Source: Thermoflexales bacterium (GTDB lineage Bacteria > Chloroflexota > Anaerolineae > Fen-1058). Taken from it: a stretch of 7,063 nucleotides of DNA. The position numbers and the translations under genes were made by a program. Below are positions 1 through 5,496 of this stretch, piece after piece (position 1 is the first letter of the stretch; each line of letters opens with the position of its first letter). The stretch spans positions 1 through 7,063 of the forward strand of contig JADGQE010000213.1 in NCBI GenBank assembly GCA_017882055.1. The letters run 5' to 3'. Under the pieces are notes generated by a model. That model had not been told where the DNA came from. It made no database searches and saw only the letters and a program-made list of their open reading frames with translations.

Positions 1-53
1 CCGCACTGCACGCAGTGGGTGCAAGTGTGTGTTCGGGCCTGACGGCTGAGTAG

Positions 54-77
54 CTACGTTTTATCTATAGAACGTAG
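54..77 (-). terminator. Stem-loop just after the acetyltransferase stop
   Basis: CTACGTT (54-60) and AACGTAG (71-77) are perfect 7-base inverted arms around a 10-base A/T-rich loop. The structure begins one base past the acetyltransferase TGA (81-79). Neither strand has a T-tract after it, so it is not a textbook intrinsic terminator. It may be a weak or Rho-assisted 3' end, or an mRNA-stabilising hairpin. Seven bases of pairing could also be chance, though the position is suggestive. Confidence 0.35.
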
Positions 78-78
78 A

Positions 79-726
79 TCACAACCGCAGCCCATAGACG
101 AGTAGATCGATGGAGTGGCCGACGCTGGCTTTATACAGATCGGTCGGGGTGCGCTGCAGCAATTGAAAGCCGAGTTTCTCATACCACGGCACGGCGATCT
201 TGTTTTCGCTCGAAGTTTCCAGATGCACGCCGGGAATGTTTTCACTGCGAAGTTGATCGAGGTAAGCGCGCATCAACGCCGTGCCGATGCCGCTGCCGCG
301 CAACTCGGCGCGGGTGTTGATGTGCAGATGCGCGGGGTAAGGCGACAAATCCAGATAAGGCATCCGCAGATGCAGATAGTTCCACGCAAAGCGCAGCGTC
401 TTGGATGTGAGGCCGCGGTAACGCAGCGTGATCGTCCGCCAGATAATCTTGCGTACGTGGGCGCGGAACCAGCGATGGTTGTCGGCCGTGTCGGGACAAC
501 CCATGAGGTAGCCCGCAATGTCGCCGCGATCGTCCTCGGCCGATCCGGCCGCCGCCACCCACAGATGATCGCCGGCCCGATCGGTGTAGTAAGCGGCAAA
601 GGTATCGAGGAACAACTCGCGCGCGTCGAAGAAATGTTCAATCGGTGCACCGAAGAAGGTGGTGTCGCCGCAGAGTTGAAAAACGGCGGCGCGATCAGTG
701 GGTTGATACAAGCGCACGTGCCACAC
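79..726 (-). CDS. GNAT family N-acetyltransferase
   Basis: Predicted acetyl-CoA-dependent N-acetyltransferase; the acceptor cannot be told from sequence. With the start used here it is 215 residues. The opening 'HVRLYQPTDRAAV' is the usual first strand and helix of the GNAT fold. The acetyl-CoA pyrophosphate loop (motif A) is RGSGIG at about residues 143-148, followed by the helix TALMRAYLDQL. Motif B follows as HLETSSEN...WYEKLGF, about residues 168-187. I chose a GTG start at 726 because AAGGA lies at 741-737, ten bases upstream, and because it starts exactly at the domain. ATGs at 750 and 771 are possible but lack a ribosome binding site and would add residues encoded by a junction repeat. 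The GTG is 7 bases beyond the glycosyltransferase stop, so the two genes are probably co-transcribed. The family is confident; the start is moderately so. Confidence 0.88.
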   Translation of the reverse strand: MWHVRLYQPTDRAAVFQLCGDTTFFGAPIEHFFDARELFLDTFAAYYTDRAGDHLWVAAAGSAEDDRGDIAGYLMGCPDTADNHRWFRAHVRKIIWRTITLRYRGLTSKTLRFAWNYLHLRMPYLDLSPYPAHLHINTRAELRGSGIGTALMRAYLDQLRSENIPGVHLETSSENKIAVPWYEKLGFQLLQRTPTDLYKASVGHSIDLLVYGLRL

Positions 727-733
727 GCGTGAA

Positions 734-1909
734 TTATCCTTGAATCGCATACTGCGTGTTGCGTAATGCATATTTCGTTTCGTTCTTTACGCAGCGCGCA
801 CGACGCAGCACGAATTCGGCAGATGCCTCAGCCGCCAACGGGCGCGCAGCGCGAAGCGCAGCGGCTTGCATTGGCGCGCGCGCGGCGGAATCGTTCAGTA
901 AACGTGCCGCCTGATGAATGGCATCGTCGGCGGATTCGGCCATGCTGGCGGCGCCCTGCGAAACGAGATAACGGGCATTGGCCGATTCGTGGCCCGTTAA
1001 GCCGCTGGCGGGAATGATCATCGGCACCGCCGCCGCCATCAGCTCGGAAGCGGCCAGGCCGCCCGCTTTGCTGATGGCGACATCCGCCGCGGCTAACCAG
1101 TCGGACATATTATCGACGAAGCCGCGCACGATCCAATCGGCTGACATCTCCTTGAGCTGCCGCCGCAAAGCGCGGTTGCTGCCGGTGATTATTGTGACCT
1201 GCGCATCGAGTGGATGCCGGATCAGCGATCGGGCCACGTGATCGATCCCGCCAACGCCCAATCCGCCGCCCATGATCAGCAGCAGTGGCCGCTCCGGTCT
1301 GATCCGCAATCGATCGCGCGCCGCTGCCCGATCGAGCCGGCTGGCAAATTCGGACTGAATGGGAATGCCGGTCACCTGGATAATCGATCGATCGATCCCG
1401 TCCAGCGCCAATCGATCCGCCGCCGCTTCGCTTGCCACGCAATAACCGTCCGTGCCGCGGTGCTGCCACAGGCGATGCGGCTCGAAGTCGGTGACGACCG
1501 TCAACAGCGGACTGGTCAGTTGTCCCGATCGACGCCAGCCGGCGCAGAGCTCGGCGGGCAGAAAGTGAGTGCAGACAATCGCATCGGGCCGAAAGGCGTG
1601 GATAGTATTCAGCAACCGCGCCGAACTGAGCCGCTGGGCTTGATGGCGCGGACCGCGCAGGACGCGCTCGATCGCATACCGATCGGTCGCGCGATAGGCC
1701 AGATCGAACAAGCGCGGCAGACGCGTGATCAGGCCCAGCCCGCCGCCGACGTAGATGGCGCGAAAGAGCGGGTGGGTGCAGCGCATGGCGTCGTGCGTGG
1801 CTACGGTCGCACCCAGCTGGCGCAGACGGGTGGCGATCGCTTCGGCGGCACGCCGATGACCTGCTCCCGCTTTGGCATAGAGTAGTAGAACGCGAGGTGA
1901 CGAAGTCAC
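734..1909 (-). CDS. MGDG synthase/UgtP-like family 28 glycosyltransferase
   Basis: Predicted glycosyltransferase that adds a sugar from a nucleotide-sugar donor to diacylglycerol or a related lipid at the inner face of the membrane (GT28; same family as plant MGDG synthase and Bacillus UgtP). With a GTG start it is 391 residues. The N-terminal half has the acceptor-domain signature AGAGH (about 14-18) and VTDFEPH (139-145), then TGIPI (180-184). The C-terminal half has the glycine loop MGGGLG (213-218) and the donor-site block KAGGLAASE (281-289), with GHESANARYL (306-315) where relatives have a GQE-type motif. I prefer the GTG at 1909 because it lies just before the first strand (RVLLLYAKAGAGH), where relatives begin. 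ATG at 1957 and TTG at 2017 are in frame but follow sequences without a well-placed ribosome binding site. The last dozen residues come from a junction repeat. Sugar and acceptor cannot be read from sequence. Confidence 0.9.
   Translation of the reverse strand: MTSSPRVLLLYAKAGAGHRRAAEAIATRLRQLGATVATHDAMRCTHPLFRAIYVGGGLGLITRLPRLFDLAYRATDRYAIERVLRGPRHQAQRLSSARLLNTIHAFRPDAIVCTHFLPAELCAGWRRSGQLTSPLLTVVTDFEPHRLWQHRGTDGYCVASEAAADRLALDGIDRSIIQVTGIPIQSEFASRLDRAAARDRLRIRPERPLLLIMGGGLGVGGIDHVARSLIRHPLDAQVTIITGSNRALRRQLKEMSADWIVRGFVDNMSDWLAAADVAISKAGGLAASELMAAAVPMIIPASGLTGHESANARYLVSQGAASMAESADDAIHQAARLLNDSAARAPMQAAALRAARPLAAEASAEFVLRRARCVKNETKYALRNTQYAIQG
737..741 (-). promoter_or_regulatory. Shine-Dalgarno AAGGA for the acetyltransferase
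   Basis: On the minus strand AAGGA (741-737) runs into the TAA stop of the glycosyltransferase (736-734) and lies ten bases before the GTG at 726. It is the only purine-rich ribosome binding site near any candidate start of the acetyltransferase, and it decides the start I chose. Its overlap with the upstream stop region suggests reinitiation by ribosomes finishing the glycosyltransferase. Confidence 0.45.
745..772 (-). repeat. Degenerate heptamer repeat (TACGCAA type) at a gene junction
   Basis: On the minus strand four consecutive 7-base units can be read: TATGCAT (772-766), TACGCAA (765-759), CACGCAG (758-752) and TATGCGA (751-745). Because three heptamers equal seven codons, the unit is translated in frame as the YALRNTQ / YAIQ tail of the glycosyltransferase. 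From memory, similar YAIRNTQ-like tails occur in predicted proteins of Anaerolineae-type genomes; I have not verified this here. The tail is therefore probably an intergenic repeat that has been read into, not a functional extension. Confidence 0.6.
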
Positions 1910-1915
1910 AGGCCG

Positions 1916-1921
1916 ATTATA
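1916..1921 (-). promoter_or_regulatory. Perfect -10 hexamer before the glycosyltransferase
   Basis: The minus strand reads TATAAT at 1921-1916, followed by six bases and then the GTG at 1909. A -10 at that distance would start transcription at or next to the GTG, giving a leaderless or nearly leaderless mRNA. I see no good -35: the 17-base spacing falls on CGCAAA, and there is no TG extension. If translation instead begins at the ATG at 1957, this hexamer is inside the coding region and may be chance. Confidence 0.4.
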
Positions 1922-2029
1922 CCTGAATTGACCATTGCTTTGCGAAGAGTCTGGCATGGCGGGGCGGGAAGAAAAATTCAGGGGCGTTGCGAGGCTTAAA
2001 CAGGCAGCCTCAATCAACGCCCCCTACAA

Positions 2030-2067
2030 CCACTCGCTTAAGGAGGAAAACTTAGGAAGGCGAGTGG
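2030..2067. other. Stem-loop between protease and glycosyltransferase
   Basis: CCACTCGC (2030-2037) pairs perfectly with GCGAGTGG (2060-2067). Inside it, TAAG (2039-2042) can pair with CTTA (2051-2054), giving a two-part hairpin. It lies about 60 bases beyond the protease stop and about 120 bases before the preferred glycosyltransferase start. No T-tract follows on either strand, so I call it a structured intergenic element rather than an intrinsic terminator. The rest of this roughly 215-base gap shows only the -10 hexamer noted separately. Confidence 0.45.
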
Positions 2068-2124
2068 ATCGTCAGTGTTGGAGCGGTTGAATTTTTTCCA
2101 GCCCTGCTTCGCCCGCTCAGTCCA

Positions 2125-3351
2125 TCAATGCGATGTGCTTTGCAGTGTCACATTCAAAGTCAGCGTCTTGCCAGAACGCCACACTTTCAAGGTCGTCGCT
2201 TCGCCGACGGTGTGGTGATTGAGGACGTTGATAAACGAATTCGTGTCGTTCATTTCGTTGTCGCCAATCGCTGTGATAATATCGCCTCGCTTAAGGCCGG
2301 CTTGATCGGCCGCGCTGCCGGAGTCAACCGCCTGTACGTATACCCCCCAATCCATAGGTAGACCGTTCACTCTGGCGATCTCTGGATTGATCAACTGCCA
2401 GTTGATGCCAAGAGAGGGTCGCTCGACGTAGCCTTTTGCAATGAGTTGTGACGTGATATCGCTGACGGTGCGCGCGGGAATGCTGAAGCCTAAACCTTCG
2501 GCCACATCACTGCCCATGCCGCTGCCGCGCACGATGGCGGTGTTAACGCCGATGACTTGTCCGGCCAGGTTGACGAGCGGTCCGCCCGAGTTGCCGTGGT
2601 TGATCGCCGCATCGGTTTGCAGCATATTCTCCAATGAGAAGCCGTCGCCGGTGTCGAGCGTCCGTCCGACCGCGCTGATCACGCCAACGGTGACGGTATT
2701 CTTAAAATTGCCCAGGGCGCTGCCGATGGCGATGACAGTCTCGCCGATTTGCATGGAATCCGAATTGCCGAGCTGTGCCACAGCCGGCATATTGCCTTCT
2801 ACTTTGATGACGGCCAGGTCCGCATATTTATCCGCGCCGATCAATTTGGCCGGCACCTTGGTGCCGTCGGCGTAGATCACTTGCAGGGATTCGTAACCAT
2901 CGATGACGTGATTGTTGGTCACAATGTAGCCCTGCGGCGAAATGATCACACCCGAGCCGGAGGCCTGCGGCTGCGTCTCGTTGTAACCAAAGAAGCCAGA
3001 GACTCTTTGCCTGGGCATGGTGTTGATCACTGTCACGACCGCCGGGCTGACTTTCTGCACAGCTTTGATCGTGGCGGAGTTGGGATCGAGCGGGGTGGGG
3101 CTTTGCGCCGCCGAGGCCATCGAGACAACGGGTGCTGCCGCCGGTTCCGTCTTGATCGAAGAGGCCGATGTTGCCGCAGTCAATGTCGGGGCCTGTTGCC
3201 TGAGGGTCGTGGCGGCGATCAACCCGCCGGCCACGCCGCCGCCGATTGTGCCGAAGATCAAACCGACCAATAAGAACAAGATCGCCGCACCATAGCCGAT
3301 GCCACGGCGGGCCGGCCGCTGAGGCTGATAAGTTTCCGGAAATTCCAGCAT
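2125..3351 (-). CDS. Membrane-anchored HtrA/DegP-like serine protease with PDZ domain
   Basis: Predicted envelope-quality protease of the S1C trypsin-like family, which cleaves misfolded or damaged exported proteins. It has 408 residues from the ATG at 3351. Order: a short cytoplasmic N-terminus, a hydrophobic Gly-rich membrane segment at about 18-48, an Ala/Thr/Pro linker, the protease domain at about 90-300 and one PDZ domain at about 308-406. The catalytic triad is intact: His148 in TNNHV, Asp178 in YADLAVI and Ser255 in GNSGGP. The frame is open back to 3657, but those extra 102 residues translate an octamer-repeat gap and look spurious. The ATG at 3351 has AGGTGA four bases upstream and begins a conventional anchor. 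One PDZ is the usual bacterial DegS/HtrA-like layout. The gene stands alone between two structured gaps, so it may have its own promoter. Confidence 0.95.
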   Translation of the reverse strand: MLEFPETYQPQRPARRGIGYGAAILFLLVGLIFGTIGGGVAGGLIAATTLRQQAPTLTAATSASSIKTEPAAAPVVSMASAAQSPTPLDPNSATIKAVQKVSPAVVTVINTMPRQRVSGFFGYNETQPQASGSGVIISPQGYIVTNNHVIDGYESLQVIYADGTKVPAKLIGADKYADLAVIKVEGNMPAVAQLGNSDSMQIGETVIAIGSALGNFKNTVTVGVISAVGRTLDTGDGFSLENMLQTDAAINHGNSGGPLVNLAGQVIGVNTAIVRGSGMGSDVAEGLGFSIPARTVSDITSQLIAKGYVERPSLGINWQLINPEIARVNGLPMDWGVYVQAVDSGSAADQAGLKRGDIITAIGDNEMNDTNSFINVLNHHTVGEATTLKVWRSGKTLTLNVTLQSTSH

Positions 3352-3355
3352 GCTG

Positions 3356-3361
3356 TCACCT
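3356..3361 (-). promoter_or_regulatory. Shine-Dalgarno AGGTGA deciding the protease start
   Basis: The minus strand has AGGTGA at 3361-3356, four bases before the ATG at 3351. This matches the anti-Shine-Dalgarno core (GGTG) at workable spacing. It is the reason for setting aside the longer frame, which starts at 3657 and runs through repeat DNA. Confidence 0.6.
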
Positions 3362-3387
3362 ATCTTATCTGAGTTTCTGCGTCCAAG

Positions 3388-3417
3388 ATAATTGTCGATC
3401 AGGATGGTTAAGGGCAA
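3388..3417 (-). promoter_or_regulatory. Weak candidate promoter for the protease
   Basis: On the minus strand TTGCCC (3417-3412) and AATTAT (3393-3388) are separated by 18 bases and lie about 37 bases before the protease ATG. Each hexamer has mismatches to the housekeeping consensus. A second option is TTGACT near 3451, with a poor -10. I list it because the gap before the protease should contain a start site, not because the match is strong. Confidence 0.22.
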
Positions 3418-3445
3418 GTTAAGCACACCAGAGAGGAAAGTAAAA

Positions 3446-3569
3446 GTCAACCGGGATTGGGTAACTGGGGATTGGTCAACGAGTGACTCGTTGACCAGTT
3501 GACCAAGTAACCAACACCTGCCCTGCTCCGCAGCGCGGTGCATGGGTTGACCAATTAACCGGTTGCCTG
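3446..3569. repeat. Octamer-period intergenic repeat (GTTGACCA type)
   Basis: Plus-strand octamers follow one another: GTTGACCA (3490-3497), GTTGACCA (3498-3505) and AGTAACCA (3506-3513). After a GC-rich interlude come GTTGACCA (3546-3553), ATTAACCG (3554-3561) and GTTGCCTG (3562-3569). The left flank (about 3446-3480) holds related units in the opposite orientation, such as GTAACTGG and GGATTGGT. The interlude contains a small imperfect hairpin, GCTCCGC/GCGGTGC. The array fills most of the 3352-3587 gap between the LysM protein and the protease. I see no open frame with coding character in it. Confidence 0.7.
3474..3496. other. Perfect 10-base hairpin inside the octamer array
   Basis: GGTCAACGAG (3474-3483) and CTCGTTGACC (3487-3496) are exact reverse complements separated by TGA. 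This is the turning point where the octamers change orientation. The hairpin could form in RNA from either strand and may act as a 3' end for the upstream LysM transcript (stop at 3588). It lacks a following T-tract, so intrinsic termination is doubtful. A DNA-binding site is another possibility. Confidence 0.6.
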
Positions 3570-3587
3570 ATCGACTCTTTGCCTGAT

Positions 3588-4811
3588 TTACGGTGTGCGA
3601 GTGGAACCGGGGAGGGGAGTAACGGTCGGCGTGGGTGTTGGCGGCTCGGCCAGCCATTCAAAAGTATGTTCGCTAATAGGACTGACGATGTTGTAGATTG
3701 GCCGCCCGTCGCTGCCTGTGCCAGATTGGCGAATGATCCAGACTGTCCATTTGAAAGTGCGATTTGGATCGCCTGGCGGTGGGAATAAGGTCGTGGGCAC
3801 GCGCCAACCGGTAGCAAGCATGATAGTGAAATCGGACTTGCCGCCGTTGACTTGCGTAATCTCGACTTTATAGAGTTCGTTGTCGCGCAGGATGCCGGAC
3901 GACAGCCATTGCAGCAGCACGGGCGCTGAGTTGCCGACAATAATCTCGCCGTCGAGCGGAGTGAGCAGCATCGCCGGCCCATACGAGGGCAGGGACGTCG
4001 GCGTAGCATTGGGTGCAGGTGGCGGCGGTGTGGGGGTTGGCGTCGGACAAGTCGAGATAACCAGCTGCTGGCCGATCTGAAGCGAGTCCGGATTATCGAT
4101 TTTGTTGCGGCTTTGGATCGCGCCTTCTGACACTTTTAGATCGACGGCGATGGTGCTGAGCGTGTCACCTTTTTTTACGGTGTATACCGATTCGCATGAA
4201 GCTACTGCGGTCGGAGCGTTGCCGACCGGCGTAACGGTGCCTGTCGGCTGGGGTGTCGGAATCGGAATCATCAAGGTCTCACCCGCGATGATGAAGTCGT
4301 CGGCATTCTTGCCGTTGAACGACATCAAGGTTTCGACACTGATTCCATAGAAGACGGCGATAGCGCCCGGCGTGTCGCCCGATTGCACCGTATATTTGAG
4401 CGGCGGAATGGGCGTGGCCGTAAAGGCCGAAGTGGGTGTGGGCAGTGGCGTACGTGTCGGCGTGGCGGTCGGTGTGTAGGTCGGCGTAATGGTCGGCGTC
4501 AGCGCGAGGACAGCCGACTCGCGGGTGCGCTGCACCACCAGGCCGACGATGAAGATCACGATCACCAGTGTGACCGCGACCGCGATGGTGCGCGTGGGAA
4601 TCTGCGCGACTTCTTCGCGTTTGCGGCGCTGAAGTTCTTTCTCTTTGGCCCGGGCCTCGGCTTCGAGCGCCGCGATATTCGTGCCGCAATGAATGCACGT
4701 TTTGGCGCGAACCGAGATCGACGCGCCGCACTGCGGGCATACGCGCTGCGCCTCTGGTTGGCTGCCGGCCGGTGGCTCTTCACGCGGCGTGCCGAATCGA
4801 CGCAGTTTCAT
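3588..4811 (-). CDS. Zinc-ribbon, single-TM protein with two LysM domains
   Basis: Predicted envelope protein of 407 residues, probably anchored with its N-terminus inside. Order: a zinc ribbon with two CxxC knuckles (Cys25/Cys28 and Cys39/Cys42); a charged, probably helical segment (about 47-68); one membrane helix (about 74-93); a Thr/Pro stalk (about 104-136). Next come LysM 1 (about 139-183, YTVQSGDTPGAIA) and LysM 2 (about 209-253, YTVKKGDTLSTIA), then a second Pro/Thr linker. The C-terminal domain (about 276-388) looks like a beta-sandwich of Fn3/Ig type (LLTPLDGE...VLLQW...YKVEI...FKWTVW), followed by a short Pro/Thr tail. LysM domains bind N-acetylglucosamine-containing glycans such as peptidoglycan. 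Cys206 and Cys255 bracket LysM 2 and could form a disulfide. The ATG overlaps the HD hydrolase stop (ATGA), so translation is probably coupled. I see no catalytic domain; a structural or sensory wall-binding role is inferred. Confidence 0.92.
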   Translation of the reverse strand: MKLRRFGTPREEPPAGSQPEAQRVCPQCGASISVRAKTCIHCGTNIAALEAEARAKEKELQRRKREEVAQIPTRTIAVAVTLVIVIFIVGLVVQRTRESAVLALTPTITPTYTPTATPTRTPLPTPTSAFTATPIPPLKYTVQSGDTPGAIAVFYGISVETLMSFNGKNADDFIIAGETLMIPIPTPQPTGTVTPVGNAPTAVASCESVYTVKKGDTLSTIAVDLKVSEGAIQSRNKIDNPDSLQIGQQLVISTCPTPTPTPPPPAPNATPTSLPSYGPAMLLTPLDGEIIVGNSAPVLLQWLSSGILRDNELYKVEITQVNGGKSDFTIMLATGWRVPTTLFPPPGDPNRTFKWTVWIIRQSGTGSDGRPIYNIVSPISEHTFEWLAEPPTPTPTVTPLPGSTRTP

Positions 4812-5386
4812 TGGCCTGCTCTACCATCCAGTCCCAGCGCTGGCGCAATGGCTTGCATCGCCTGCAAAACCACGCCGATGTGCTCGTCGAGCGGGACATT
4901 CAGATCGCGTGCGGCCTGTTCGATCTCGGCTCGATTGACGCCGGCGGCAAAGGCTTTGTCTTTCCATTTTCGCTTGACGCTCGAGACGGTCACGTCGGCG
5001 ATGTTTTTGCTGGGGCGCACCAGCGCCGTCGCCGTGATCAAGCCGGTCAATTCGTCGACGGCATACAACGTTTTTTCCATCAGCGTCTCGCGTTGAACCC
5101 CGGTCACTTCGGTGGCGTGCGAAAGAATGCCGCGAATGATGTCTTCGGATACGCCGCGTTCGCGCAGAATCTTCGAGCCAACGACCGGATGTCCTTCAAC
5201 CGCCACATCCGGATAGCGTTCGTAATCGAAATCATGCAGCAGGCCGACTACGCCCCAGTCATCAGGATCGGCGTTAAAACGCGCGGCGTAGGCGCGCATC
5301 GCCGCTTCGACCGACAGCATATGCTTGCGGAGCGAATCGCTAGCAGTATATTCGGCAACGATTTGCCAGGCTTCGTCTCGGTTCAA
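4808..5386 (-). CDS. HD-domain hydrolase
   Basis: Predicted metal-dependent phosphohydrolase of the HD superfamily, 192 residues from the TTG used here; the substrate is unknown. Visible metal-site candidates are His22 (LRKHM), the paired His51-Asp52 in GLLHDFDYE, His66 (EGHPV), His90 (LSHATE) and Asp111 (AVDEL). The opening 'NRDEAWQIVAEYTASDSLRKHMLSVEAAMRAYA' region spans the first helices as in relatives, which typically begin with M-x-R-E-E-A. The frame is open to a TTG at 5482, but that codon precedes a TATAAT promoter element, so the extra 32 residues are unlikely. The TTG at 5386 has GGAAGGT upstream at 5403-5397, with somewhat long spacing. The stop overlaps the LysM gene's ATG by four bases. 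The coupling suggests the two products are needed together, but no shared pathway is evident. Confidence 0.88.
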   Translation of the reverse strand: MNRDEAWQIVAEYTASDSLRKHMLSVEAAMRAYAARFNADPDDWGVVGLLHDFDYERYPDVAVEGHPVVGSKILRERGVSEDIIRGILSHATEVTGVQRETLMEKTLYAVDELTGLITATALVRPSKNIADVTVSSVKRKWKDKAFAAGVNRAEIEQAARDLNVPLDEHIGVVLQAMQAIAPALGLDGRAGQ

Positions 5387-5401
5387 ATTGGATCCGACCT
5401 T

Positions 5402-5461
5402 CCGGAGGTTAGTTACCTCGGGAAGAATCTGAGATAGATGCACAAACGGGCCAATGGCCCG
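5402..5461 (-). other. Structured 5' leader of the HD hydrolase mRNA
   Basis: Two inverted repeats occupy the predicted leader. CGGGCC (5447-5452) and GGCCCG (5456-5461) form a tight GC-only hairpin that would sit at the very 5' end of the transcript. GAGGT (5405-5409) pairs with ACCTC (5415-5419) and can extend by two C-G pairs past a bulged base, ending at the edge of the putative ribosome binding site (5403-5397). They might stabilise the mRNA or modulate initiation. No known riboswitch class is recognisable. Confidence 0.4.
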
Positions 5462-5470
5462 CCGCGCCGG

Positions 5471-5479
5471 ATTATACCA
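5471..5479 (-). promoter_or_regulatory. Extended -10 promoter for the HD hydrolase-LysM operon
   Basis: The minus strand reads TGGTATAAT at 5479-5471, a perfect -10 hexamer with the TGn extension that can replace a good -35. The 17-base spacing falls on a poor -35 (TAAGTG). It lies 17 bases past the stop of the stalk protein. Transcription would start near 5464, leaving a leader of about 78 bases before the TTG at 5386. Confidence 0.6.
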
Positions 5480-5496
5480 CAAGCAAATTGATTCAC

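Noticed and set aside
1..53. Short inverted repeat CACTG...CAGTG at the left edge
   Set aside because: The arms are only five to six bases with a tiny loop, no gene context is visible at the window edge, and no tRNA-like fold follows.
115..732. Plus-strand frame of 205 codons opposite the acetyltransferase
   Set aside because: No recognisable motif or family, and the minus strand here encodes a clear GNAT domain. It is a GC-driven shadow.
2040..2067. Plus-strand AAGGAGG as a ribosome binding site for a small gene
   Set aside because: No start codon lies at suitable spacing with an open frame; the purine run is the loop side of the stem-loop at 2030-2067.
3352..3657. 102-residue N-terminal extension of the protease frame
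   Set aside because: It translates the octamer-repeat gap, overlaps the end of the LysM gene, and the ATG at 3351 has a ribosome binding site directly before a normal membrane anchor.
5387..5482. 32-residue N-terminal extension of the HD hydrolase from a TTG
   Set aside because: The first codons contain the TATAAT promoter element, and relatives begin at the position of the TTG at 5386.
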